DNA from: Pannonibacter anstelovis
GTDB lineage: Bacteria > Pseudomonadota > Alphaproteobacteria > Rhizobiales > Stappiaceae
DNA: 64,000 nt
Direction of reading: 5' to 3'
Assembly (NCBI RefSeq): GCF_036881715.1
Contig: NZ_JBAKBF010000006.1
Span: forward strand, 186,001-250,000
Part shown: positions 38,938 through 46,910 of the stretch, in pieces
How positions within the stretch are numbered: position 1 is the first letter of the stretch
Layout of the letters: each line of letters starts with the position of its first letter
Made by a program: the position numbers and the translations under genes
Notes under the pieces: generated by a model
Databases searched by the model: none
The model's input: only the letters and a program-made list of their open reading frames with translations
Told to the model about the DNA's origin: nothing

Positions 38938-41414
38938 TACCAGCTGTATTTCAGCGTGGCATAGACCGTGCGGCCCTCGCCCCAGTAGCAGCCTGTCAGC
39001 CCAAGGCAAGTGGCGACATACTTGTCGTCAAAGATATTGCTGACATTCAGCGAGGTCTTCAGTCCGGCAAGCTTCGGGTCCACCTTGCCGAAGTCATAGC
39101 GCAGCGCCGCATCAAACAGCGTGTAGTCCGGCACATCGAAGGCGTTGGCATTGTCGCCGAATGTCTGGCCCATGTAGCGGGCACCGCCGCCGAAGCTGAG
39201 CCCGCCCCAGGCCTTGTCGGACTGAACTGTATAATCCAGCCACAGCGATGCCTGATGCTCGGGCACGAAAGCCAGACGCTTGCCTTCGTTGCGGGTGTCG
39301 CGGGTGATCTCGCTGTCCGTATAGGCATAGGCGCCTGTGAGCGAGAGACCTGCTGCGAGTTCGGCCTTGCCTTCCAGCTCGATGCCGCGCATGCGCACCT
39401 CGCCGGTCTGCACGTTGAAGCTGGTGTTGACCGGATCAGGCGTGAGCACATTCTGCTGGGTCAGCTGATAGGCAGACAGGGTGATGAAGCTGTTCATGCC
39501 ATTGGGCTGGAACTTGATACCGGCCTCAAACTGCTCGCCAGTGGTCGGATTAAACGGCGAACCGCCGCGATCCGTGCCGCTTGCCGGATTGAAGGATGTC
39601 GAATAGCTGGCGTAGGGCGACAGACCATTGTCGAAATTGTAGACGAGGCCCGCGCGCCAAGTGAACTTGCCGTCCTGCTGTTTCACCGAGGTATTGGTAG
39701 AGGCCGTCCGGTTCCGGGTATCGGTGTCTGCCCAGTCATACCGTCCGCCAAGGGACAGGACGAAGTTGTTCCACTCGATCTGGTCCTGCGCGTAGAGCCC
39801 TGCTTGCGACCGTTGCTGATCGATCCAGAACGCCGTCGCAGGACGGGTAATATTTGTGGCGCCGAAGACTGGATTGTAAGCATTAAAAGGCTTGGAGATC
39901 CCGGACAGAGCCGATTCTTCGAAAGAGCTGTCCTCGAAGGAATAATCGAAGCCGAGCAGCATAGTGTGCTTCGCATCGCCGGTGTTGAACCGCGCAATCG
40001 CGTTGTTGTCGACGGTGAAGAGGTTCGAAGTTTCGGGGAAGGCCCATGCATAGCGCCCTAGCGAGGACGGGTCGCAACTTGCCGCAGACCGGCAGAAGGC
40101 CTGCACGCGCTGTGTATCGGTATCGACGAAGCCGTAGCGCAGGTTCTGCCTGAACGACCATGTATCGTTGAACTCATGGCTGAACTCATAGCCGATGAAG
40201 GCCTGCTCGTTCTCGAACTTGTCATAGCCCGGTTCGCCGACGAAGGCGCTGCGCGGAAGGGCGGAATAGGTGCTGGTGTACAGCGTGCCATTGGCGGGCA
40301 GCGCCGGAGCGCCGCCGCCGCCCGGGGAGTCGATCTTCTGGTACTCGCCCAGAACCGTCAGAGTCGTGGCATCGAACAGCTTGAAGGTGAACGACGGGGC
40401 GATGTAGCCCTTCTTCTCTTCCACATGATCATACTGGGTGCCGCTGAGGCGCCCCACGCCAACGATCCGGTAGAGCATAGCGCCGTCCTGATCCAGCTTT
40501 CCGCCAAAATCGAAAGCGGTCTGGAATCGGTTGTGGCTGCCATATTGCAGCTCGACTTCGCGGATCTCCTCATTGCGCGGCCGCTTGCTGACCATGTTCA
40601 GCATGCCGCCCGGCTGCCCCTGACCGTAGAGAACCGAAGCCGGTCCTTTCAGAACCTCTGCGCGCTCCAGCCCGAAGGGCTCGATCCTGGGCTGAGAATA
40701 GCCGCGTGCCCCGAAAGGCAGGCGCAGGCCGTCCTTGTAGCGCCCCGGCGTGAACCCCCGCACCGTCAGCCAGTCGTGGCGCACATCCGTATCGGCATAT
40801 TGAGTGACAACGCCGGGCGTGTAGCGCATCGCCTGCGTGATGGTCGAAGCGCCCTTCTCCGCCATCTCGTCGCGGGTGACAACGTTGACAGCTTGCGGCG
40901 TGTTCCTGAGCGAAGTTCCGGTCTTGGTCCCTGTCGCGCTCTGGGTGGCTACGATGCCATTGACCGGGCCCCAGGCGTTTTCGCCCTCAATGGTCACCGT
41001 CTGCAGCTGCGTCGCCCCCTCCGCCGTGGCGCCTGCGGCAGCTGCGGCCGGATCGATGATGGTCACGGTATTGGCGGCGGTGAAACGGTATGAGAGGCCG
41101 GTTCCAGCCAGAATCCGGTTGAGTGCCTCCGACGGCGTCAGCGTGCCGGAAACGCCGGGCGACGTCTTGCCCCGCACCAGAGCCGCCGGATAGAGCACCT
41201 GCAGGTTGGACCGGTCGCCAAAGCGGGAGATCGCTGTGCCCAGCGGGCCAGCCGGAACGGAGTAACTGACACTGGCCGCCTGCTGCGCCGCTGCCGGACC
41301 AGTGCAGACCACACTTACGGCGAAAACTGCCGTTGACGCCAGAAGCGCCAGACCGAAACCGCCCATCCGCGCTGCCCGCGCCCTCGATGCCCTTTGCCCA
41401 AACTGCTTTGCCAT
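38937..41414 (-). CDS. TonB-dependent ferric siderophore receptor with STN signalling domain
   Basis: 825 residues. Signal peptide about 1-44 (GLALLASTAVFAVSVVCTGP...AQQ); STN domain about residues 50-115 (LGTAISRFGDRSNLQVLYPAALVRG) that contacts FecR, so it is a transducing receptor; plug domain about 145-270 (LRNTPQAVNVVTRDEMAEKGASTITQAMRYTPG); 22-strand barrel to the C-terminal KYSW, ending in an aromatic residue. FhuE/FhuA-like sequence (ferric hydroxamate class). The start ATG at 41414 follows AGGGGTC. Context with FecI/FecR and FhuDB implies uptake and surface signalling. Confidence 0.93.
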   Translation of the reverse strand: MAKQFGQRASRARAARMGGFGLALLASTAVFAVSVVCTGPAAAQQAASVSYSVPAGPLGTAISRFGDRSNLQVLYPAALVRGKTSPGVSGTLTPSEALNRILAGTGLSYRFTAANTVTIIDPAAAAAGATAEGATQLQTVTIEGENAWGPVNGIVATQSATGTKTGTSLRNTPQAVNVVTRDEMAEKGASTITQAMRYTPGVVTQYADTDVRHDWLTVRGFTPGRYKDGLRLPFGARGYSQPRIEPFGLERAEVLKGPASVLYGQGQPGGMLNMVSKRPRNEEIREVELQYGSHNRFQTAFDFGGKLDQDGAMLYRIVGVGRLSGTQYDHVEEKKGYIAPSFTFKLFDATTLTVLGEYQKIDSPGGGGAPALPANGTLYTSTYSALPRSAFVGEPGYDKFENEQAFIGYEFSHEFNDTWSFRQNLRYGFVDTDTQRVQAFCRSAASCDPSSLGRYAWAFPETSNLFTVDNNAIARFNTGDAKHTMLLGFDYSFEDSSFEESALSGISKPFNAYNPVFGATNITRPATAFWIDQQRSQAGLYAQDQIEWNNFVLSLGGRYDWADTDTRNRTASTNTSVKQQDGKFTWRAGLVYNFDNGLSPYASYSTSFNPASGTDRGGSPFNPTTGEQFEAGIKFQPNGMNSFITLSAYQLTQQNVLTPDPVNTSFNVQTGEVRMRGIELEGKAELAAGLSLTGAYAYTDSEITRDTRNEGKRLAFVPEHQASLWLDYTVQSDKAWGGLSFGGGARYMGQTFGDNANAFDVPDYTLFDAALRYDFGKVDPKLAGLKTSLNVSNIFDDKYVATCLGLTGCYWGEGRTVYATLKYSW

Positions 41415-41557
41415 GACCCCTGTCCAACTCTTGCATTTGCATTCTTGTGCGGGCGCGAACGCACCCGTCTGATGCAAGGACGGTTTCAGAGGCAGGCCAC
41501 CTCACCCCCAAAGTGGAAAATAATTTTCAGGTTTCTTTTCTGCCGTATCCGGCCTGC

Positions 41558-42532
41558 TCACGCCGGATGCAACACGACCAGCCAGGGCGAGATCTGGAAG
41601 CTTCTCACAGGCAGCGTCTGGCGGATCGCCTCCAGAACGCCGTCCGGATTGCGGATGTCGAAGATGCCGCTGACACGCATGTTCAGCAGGCGGCTGTCCG
41701 TCACCCGGATCGTGCCGGAACGGTAGCGGTTCACATCCGCCAGCACCTGCCGCAGCGGCCTGTCTTCAAAGATCAGCTTGCCCCGCCGCCAGGCGATTTC
41801 CGCTTCCATGTCCACAGGGCGGATCTGGCCCAGATGCACATCATCATACGTGACAAGTTCGCCCGCTTTCACGACAGTATCTGACTTGTCCGGCCCCACC
41901 ACCGAAACGGCGCTTTCCTCGACCGAGACGGTGACTGAGCCATTCCATTCATGAACAACGAAACGGGTCCCGAGCGCGGTTGTGGAACCGGCAGCCGCCA
42001 GCACGGTAAAGGAACGTCCGGGATCTTTGGCAACTTCGAAGAAGGCGCGCCCGCGCAGCAGGCGGATCTTTCGTTCGGTTTCGCTGAAATCCAGGGCAAT
42101 GGCCGTATCTGCATCAAGGTCCACCCGGCTGCCATCTTCCAGCGTCAAGCTGCGCTGCTCGCCCGTGCCGGTGACATGATCGCTTGTCAGGAAGTCCGGG
42201 GGGCTGGCGACAACTGCCACACTGGCAGCAGCCAGCGCTGCAGCCCCTGCGGTCAGGAACGCCCGGCGTGAGGCGAAACCCGTCAGGGCGGAGGGCGGAA
42301 TCATGGCTGCGGACATATCCAGCGCTTCGCGCGGATCCGTAATCTGATCCAGATCCCGCCAGATCCGGGCAAGCCGCGCATATTCGGCCTGATGCATCGG
42401 ATCGGCCGCCATCCAGCGCGCATGGCTGGTGCGATCCTCATCTCCCGCATCACCGGAGTTGAGACGAGTGAACCAGCTCAGAGCCGCATCGCGGGCTTCT
42501 TTCTGTCTGTCAGTCTTCGTCGAACCCATCAT
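41558..42532 (-). CDS. fecR: FecR-type anti-sigma / sigma regulator
   Basis: 324 residues. N-terminal cytoplasmic DUF4880 part (ALSWFTRLNSGDAGDEDRTSHARWMAADPMHQAEYARL), a membrane helix (RRAFLTAGAAALAAASVAVVAS, about residues 88-110), then the periplasmic FecR domain with GxRxDLDADTAIALDFSETERKIRLLRGRAFFEV. It relays binding of siderophore at the outer receptor to the sigma factor across the inner membrane. ATG 42532 or the next ATG at 42529 are both possible. Lies between the sigma factor gene and the receptor on the same strand. Confidence 0.92.
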   Translation of the reverse strand: MMGSTKTDRQKEARDAALSWFTRLNSGDAGDEDRTSHARWMAADPMHQAEYARLARIWRDLDQITDPREALDMSAAMIPPSALTGFASRRAFLTAGAAALAAASVAVVASPPDFLTSDHVTGTGEQRSLTLEDGSRVDLDADTAIALDFSETERKIRLLRGRAFFEVAKDPGRSFTVLAAAGSTTALGTRFVVHEWNGSVTVSVEESAVSVVGPDKSDTVVKAGELVTYDDVHLGQIRPVDMEAEIAWRRGKLIFEDRPLRQVLADVNRYRSGTIRVTDSRLLNMRVSGIFDIRNPDGVLEAIRQTLPVRSFQISPWLVVLHPA

Positions 42533-42649
42533 GGCCACCGGCAGTTTCCCCGTGCGCGGCCGCACGGCACGCCCTTGCGGGCATATCCTTCCCATAGACG
42601 GATCAGGCAGCGCCTTACCTCACCCATGTCGCGCATCTTTTTGCCGGAT

Positions 42650-43162
42650 TCAGTCAATGAGTGTACCCATCCGGTCGCGCAGATGCGCAAGCGCCTTCAT
42701 GATCAGCTTCTCGACGGCGCTTTTCGTGATGCCCAGTTCAGCCGCAATTTGCGTGTGCGTCAGGCCATCGAACTTGTGCATCAGAAGCACCTGCTTCTGG
42801 CGCGGCGGCAACTCCCCGATTGCCTCCTGCAGGCGCGAGAGGCGCTGGCGGTAGTCGGTGATCTGCTCCGGCGAGGCGCTGTCATCCACGGCAGCGGCCA
42901 GTTCCTCACTGGGCGCGCAGCTCACGGCAGAACGCTGGCCGCGCAGCCGGTCCGCCGCAACATTGTTCGCCATGCGGAAGAGATAGGACCGCGGATTACG
43001 GATGTCGCTCCCGGCAGGAATCGCATCAAGCCGCAGATAGGTATCCTGCATCACGTCCTGCGCATCGAGGTCACGGCCGAAGCGGCGCGAGAGATGGCGC
43101 GACAGCTCCGTGTAACTGGACACGAAGCAGTCAAGCATACTCTTCTTCTTGTCTTCAGCCAT
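42650..43162 (-). CDS. fecI: ECF sigma factor, FecI type
   Basis: 170 residues. Sigma region 2 (DAQDVMQDTYLRL, YLFRMANNVAADRLRGQR) and region 4 (LPPRQKQVLLMHKFDGLTHTQIAAELGITKSAVEKLIMKALAHL) are complete; the linker is short and no extra domain is present. With FecR and a transducing TonB receptor it forms an iron-starvation surface signalling triad. ATG 43162 chosen as MAEDKKKS, since the longer frame upstream is not conserved. Ferric uptake regulator control is expected from the family but no Fur box was confirmed. Confidence 0.92.
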   Translation of the reverse strand: MAEDKKKSMLDCFVSSYTELSRHLSRRFGRDLDAQDVMQDTYLRLDAIPAGSDIRNPRSYLFRMANNVAADRLRGQRSAVSCAPSEELAAAVDDSASPEQITDYRQRLSRLQEAIGELPPRQKQVLLMHKFDGLTHTQIAAELGITKSAVEKLIMKALAHLRDRMGTLID

Positions 43163-43370
43163 GCAGGAACCAATCAGGGCGGGAACCAGCCGGGAGCTTC
43201 GCCGCTCACCCACAGGCCCGAACGGACAGAAATCTCTCACGGCAGCATTTGGCGTTATTCCCGCTGCCGTGTTCCGTCTTTAGCAAAAGTCTACTTTAAA
43301 AATCCAGTTTTATAAGCGTCTGCATGGGGACTGTTGAACAGGCCTGCCGGAAAAGCCCGCAAGGCCCCTG

Positions 43371-44315
43371 TCAGCCCCTTCGGCCATCCTTCCGCTGCAG
43401 TTCCGCCCCCTGCCCTGCGGCCTGCAGGATCCGCGCGCGCAGCCAGCGCAGGGCCGGGTCCCTGTCGCGGCTCTTGTGCCAGATCTGAACGTAGGGAACA
43501 GGCGGCAGCGGTATGGGCGCAGGCAGGATGATCAGATGATCGTCCAGAATAAGGTCCCGCAGGCTGCCTCTGGCAACCGTGAGAATAAGGTCCGTGCCCG
43601 CGATCAGCTCCGGCGCGACGCCCCAGTGCGGCAGCACCAGTGCAAGCCGCCGGGTATGTCCAGAACGGGCCAGCGTTTCGTCAACCTCGTTGATGGTATC
43701 ATCGCGCATGGCGACCATGGCATGAGGCCGCGAGAAATACATGGCGGCATCCAGCGGCTTTCCCTCGAGCGTCCGCCGGTCCAGCAGGCAGGCATAGTCA
43801 TCGTTGATGATCAGCTCCGACCTGACCTGCGGCGGCAGAACGGGGAACACCCCGAGCCCGAGATCCAGATCACCATCGCAGACACCGGCGGCCATGGCTT
43901 CACGGCTGAACTGGCTGATCGCAAGGTCGATGCCCGGCGCATGCTGCCGCAGATCGCGCACCAGATTCGGCAGCAGCATGGCCCCGCCATAATCCGACAT
44001 GGACAGGCGGAACCGGTGGCGGGTGCCTTGCGGGTCGAAACCCTGCGGTCCCAGCACACTGCGCACTCCGGCCAGCGCATCCGCCAGCGGCTGGGCGATT
44101 TCCAGCGCCCGGATGGTCGGAACAAGCCCGCCACCCTGGCGCACCAGCAGCGGATCCCCCAGCAGCTCCCGCAGCCGCGCAAGAGCGTGGCTGACAGCGG
44201 GCTGGCTCATGTTCAGCCGTGCGGCAGCGCGCGAAACATGGCGTTCCGTCAGAAGCGCGTCGAGTACCACCAGAAGATTGAGGTCAACCGACCTCAGACT
44301 ATGCACCTGATGCAT
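43371..44315 (-). CDS. LysR-family transcriptional regulator
   Basis: 314 residues. N-terminal winged HTH (VDLNLLVVLDALLTERHVSRAAARLNMSQPAVSHALARLRELLGDPLLVRQ at residues about 10-60) and a C-terminal substrate-binding-type effector domain with LLPNLVRDLRQHAPGIDLAISQ. NodD/NahR-like DLNLL start suggests the subgroup controlling single transporter or catabolic genes. ATG 44315 chosen; the frame runs 63 codons further up across the intergenic region. Divergent from the YdcZ transporter, with a palindromic CGAAT-TTCAC-ATTCG at 44332-44346 between them. Confidence 0.9.
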   Translation of the reverse strand: MHQVHSLRSVDLNLLVVLDALLTERHVSRAAARLNMSQPAVSHALARLRELLGDPLLVRQGGGLVPTIRALEIAQPLADALAGVRSVLGPQGFDPQGTRHRFRLSMSDYGGAMLLPNLVRDLRQHAPGIDLAISQFSREAMAAGVCDGDLDLGLGVFPVLPPQVRSELIINDDYACLLDRRTLEGKPLDAAMYFSRPHAMVAMRDDTINEVDETLARSGHTRRLALVLPHWGVAPELIAGTDLILTVARGSLRDLILDDHLIILPAPIPLPPVPYVQIWHKSRDRDPALRWLRARILQAAGQGAELQRKDGRRG

Positions 44316-44331
44316 GTTTATCTGCCTGATA

Positions 44332-44346
44332 CGAATTTCACATTCG
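44332..44346. promoter_or_regulatory. Candidate LysR operator between divergent genes
   Basis: CGAAT-TTCAC-ATTCG is a 5-bp inverted repeat with a T-N11-A-like spacing (the pattern recognised by LysR proteins). It lies in the 81-bp gap between the LysR start (44315) and the YdcZ start (44397). Confidence 0.5.
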
Positions 44347-44396
44347 CAAAAACTATACCTAAACCGGGATCGAAGTTCATCAAAAAGGACAGTCCG

Positions 44397-44891
44397 ATGC
44401 AGTTTCAAGCCCCATTCGCCCTTCTTGGCACAGCCCTCCTTGCGGGCGCAGTCGTCCCCTTTCAGGCTGGCGCAAATGCCGCCATGGGCCGCGCCCTCGG
44501 CCATCCGCTCTGGGCCACAGTGGTTTCCCTTGGCGTGAGCATGCTCTGCGTCATTCCGGTGATGCTCGCGATGAAGGTCCCTTTCCCCAGTCTCGGCAAC
44601 CTTGCCGGACAGCCCAAATGGATCTGGGCTGGCGGCCTTGCAGGGGTCATCTACATCACGGCCGCAATTCTGGTTGCGCCGAAACTCGGGGCGGCCGGTT
44701 TCATGACCGCCGTGATTGCCGGGCAGCTTGCCGCTTCGCTTCTGGTCGATGCCTACGGTCTCATGGGTTTCAGCGCCCGTGATATTTCGCCCTCACGCCT
44801 CGTCGGCATCCTTCTCGTGGTGGCTGGCGTGCTTCTGATACAGGCAGGGCCCTTCCTCCGGGCCTCGTCAGCATCGGGCAGCGGGAACTGA
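44397..44891 (+). CDS. YdcZ/DUF606-family membrane transporter
   Basis: 164 residues with five hydrophobic segments (first: PFALLGTALLAGAVVPFQAGANAAMG). DUF606 (YdcZ) proteins are EamA-related five-helix units that usually pair or dimerize to export or import small molecules. ATG 44397 follows AAGGACAGTCCG. Divergent LysR regulator next door is the probable controller. Substrate unknown. Confidence 0.87.
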   Translation: MQFQAPFALLGTALLAGAVVPFQAGANAAMGRALGHPLWATVVSLGVSMLCVIPVMLAMKVPFPSLGNLAGQPKWIWAGGLAGVIYITAAILVAPKLGAAGFMTAVIAGQLAASLLVDAYGLMGFSARDISPSRLVGILLVVAGVLLIQAGPFLRASSASGSGN

Positions 44892-44937
44892 TACGGTTCA
44901 GCTGCCACTTGCCTGAACACCAGCTCCGGACCTAGTG

Positions 44938-45039
44938 TAAACGCGTTCAAAATAAAAGCGATCAACAGCGTTTTTCAATTGACCGGGATATAGACCAGAT
45001 ATAAACGCGTTTATTGAACTCATTCATTGAACGCGATCA
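44938..45039. promoter_or_regulatory. Three TetR-type operator-like sites
   Basis: TAAACGCGTTCA (44938-44949), TAAACGCGTTTA (45002-45013, a perfect 12-bp palindrome) and TGAACGCGATCA (45028-45039) share ACGCG cores. They lie in the gap upstream of the TetR-family gene at 45049, the last ending 9 bp before its ATG, as expected for autoregulation. Confidence 0.62.
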
Positions 45040-45048
45040 GGTAACATC

Positions 45049-45690
45049 ATGCCAAGACCAGCAATGACCGATGAAGAACTTGCAGCCGTTCAGGCCCGCA
45101 TTCTGGCGGAAACCGCACGCATCGTTGCTGCCGAGGGCTATGCTGCGCTGTCCATGCGCAAGCTGGCCGAGGGCCTCAACCTCACGGCAGGAGCGCTCTA
45201 CCGCTACTTCCCGACGAAGCAGCATCTGATGATCGCTTATTGCTCCGGCGCGATTGACCGGCTGAACGCGCGCTCCCAGACCATCAACGCGAAGCCCCTG
45301 CCCTCAATCGACATCCTGCGCGAGCTGCTCCTCTCCTATGGCGAATTCGCATTGGAGGATCAGGACCGCTTCCGGCTGATTTTTCTCGATATCGAAATCA
45401 GCCGTCAGGTGGAACTGTGCCGGACGACCGAAAACCTCAAAGGGTACGAACTGGTGAAGGCCCGCATGGCATCAGCCATGGAGGAAGGTTCGATCCGGCA
45501 CATGGACCCTGCCCAGGCAACCCATCTGCTTTGGGGAGCTGTCCATGGCGCCGTCGTGCTGCTGCTCAGTGTTACGGAAATAGACCTTGGCGATCCGCAT
45601 ACACTGATTCAGCAATCTATCGATATGGCCCTGCGCGGCCTGGCCCCAGAGAGTGTTCAGGCGGAGCGCATTCGGACACAGGCCGCTTGA
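45049..45690 (+). CDS. TetR/AcrR-family transcriptional regulator
   Basis: 213 residues. HTH at about residues 18-58 (RILAETARIVAAEGYAALSMRKLAEGLNLTAGALYRYFPTKQHLM). The C-terminal half is all-helical, ligand binding, and not otherwise recognisable. The ATG at 45049 has no strong ribosome site. Neighbours are YdcZ (upstream, same strand) and a convergent epimerase. Its target may be itself and an adjacent or distant gene. Confidence 0.9.
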   Translation: MPRPAMTDEELAAVQARILAETARIVAAEGYAALSMRKLAEGLNLTAGALYRYFPTKQHLMIAYCSGAIDRLNARSQTINAKPLPSIDILRELLLSYGEFALEDQDRFRLIFLDIEISRQVELCRTTENLKGYELVKARMASAMEEGSIRHMDPAQATHLLWGAVHGAVVLLLSVTEIDLGDPHTLIQQSIDMALRGLAPESVQAERIRTQAA

Positions 45691-45698
45691 CCGCACAC

Positions 45699-45728
45699 AG
45701 ATCTGACCGCCACGCTTCGGTCAGATCT
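45699..45728. terminator. 11-bp palindrome between convergent TetR and epimerase genes
   Basis: AGATCTGACCG-CCACGCTT-CGGTCAGATCT, a perfect 11-bp stem with an 8-nt loop. It begins 9 bp after the TetR stop and covers the stop codon of the epimerase (45721-45723). No T-run; termination, RNA protection or a protein site are all possible. Confidence 0.5.
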
Positions 45729-46734
45729 TGTAGTACTCGCGGTACCATTTCACGAATTTCGCCACGCCCTCGCGCACGCCCGTGCGGGGGCGGTAACCGG
45801 TGAGCGTCTGTAACAGGCTTGCATCGGCCCAGGTCGCCGGTACGTCACCGGCCTGCATCGGCATCAGCTTGCGTTCCGCCGCGCGGCCCGTCGCCTCTTC
45901 GATGGCAGCGATGAACTCGGTCAGCTGCACGCTTTCCGAATTGCCTATGTTGACAACCCGCCACGGAGCGACAGGTGACAGGCTATCGCCTTCCGGCACG
46001 CCTGCCCCCTCTTCGGGTCTCACCGGAGCCGCTTCGATCAGCAGGCGGATACCTTCCACCAGATCCTCCACATAGGTGAAGTCCCGGCTCATGTCGCCGT
46101 AGTTATAGACTTCGATCGGCTGGCCTTCGAGGATCGACTTGGTGAATTTGAAAAGCGCCATGTCCGGGCGCCCCCAGGGGCCATAGACCGTGAAGAAACG
46201 GAACATGGTGATGGGGGTACCATAAAGGTGGGAATAGGAATGGGCCATGACCTCACAGGCCTTCTTCGTCGCCGCGTAGAAGGACATCTGGTGGTCAGCC
46301 TTCGCCGTTTCCTGAAATGGCATATCCGTGTTGGCGCCATAGGCCGAAGAGGTGGAGGCAATCAGCAGGTGCTGCGGCGGGAAGGCTCTCGCGGCCTCGA
46401 GCATCTCGAATGTGCCGGCGATGTTGCTGTCGAGATAGGAGCGCGGCGCCTCTATGGAGTAACGCACCCCTGCCTGTGCGGCCAGATGCACGACCACGTC
46501 AGGGCGGTTGGCCTCGAACAGCGACCGCACCAGTTCCCCGTCCTCGACACGGCCCGTGACAGCGCTGAAATGCTCGTTCTGGAGCAGCATCTGATGACGG
46601 CGCTCCTTGAGCCGCACGTCATAATAGTCCGTCATGGCATCAAGACCGATTACGCGGAACCCCTCTTCCAGCAGCCGGGTGCAGAGAAAATAACCGATGA
46701 AGCCGGCCGAACCCGTCACGAGTGCAGTACGCAT
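45721..46734 (-). CDS. NAD-dependent UDP-glucuronate 4-epimerase-like sugar epimerase
   Basis: 337 residues of the extended SDR family. NAD+ motif GSAGFIG at 8-14, active site Tyr153 and Lys157 (SFYAATKKACE), conserved HLAAQAGVRYSIEAP and FFTVYGPWGRPDMA. Closest to UDP-glucuronate 4-epimerases (LspL/Cap-type) that make UDP-galacturonate for surface polysaccharide. A lone gene on the minus strand, convergent with TetR. UDP-glucose 4-epimerase is less likely given the LspL-like substrate-loop sequence. Confidence 0.9.
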   Translation of the reverse strand: MRTALVTGSAGFIGYFLCTRLLEEGFRVIGLDAMTDYYDVRLKERRHQMLLQNEHFSAVTGRVEDGELVRSLFEANRPDVVVHLAAQAGVRYSIEAPRSYLDSNIAGTFEMLEAARAFPPQHLLIASTSSAYGANTDMPFQETAKADHQMSFYAATKKACEVMAHSYSHLYGTPITMFRFFTVYGPWGRPDMALFKFTKSILEGQPIEVYNYGDMSRDFTYVEDLVEGIRLLIEAAPVRPEEGAGVPEGDSLSPVAPWRVVNIGNSESVQLTEFIAAIEEATGRAAERKLMPMQAGDVPATWADASLLQTLTGYRPRTGVREGVAKFVKWYREYYKI

Positions 46735-46851
46735 GATTGAAACCCTTTGAATAAAAAGCTGGAAGCGGCTGCAAAATATGCAGTGCAGGAGACGTCATAG
46801 CATCAGGACCGCCCAGAGCCAAGGATGAGCATCTCGGCGCCCTCCTATGAA

Positions 46852-46886
46852 AAGCAGAAAGCGCCAGCCTTGCAGCCAGCGCTTTC
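46852..46886 (-). terminator. Putative terminator of hemA
   Basis: GAAAGCGC (46857-46864) and GCGCTTTC (46879-46886) form a stem, with GGC/GCC pairing inside; the minus strand continues GCTTTTCAT. It is 24 bp after the hemA stop. Confidence 0.65.
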
Positions 46887-46910
46887 CGTGATGTTCAATC
46901 CCTTGCCGGA

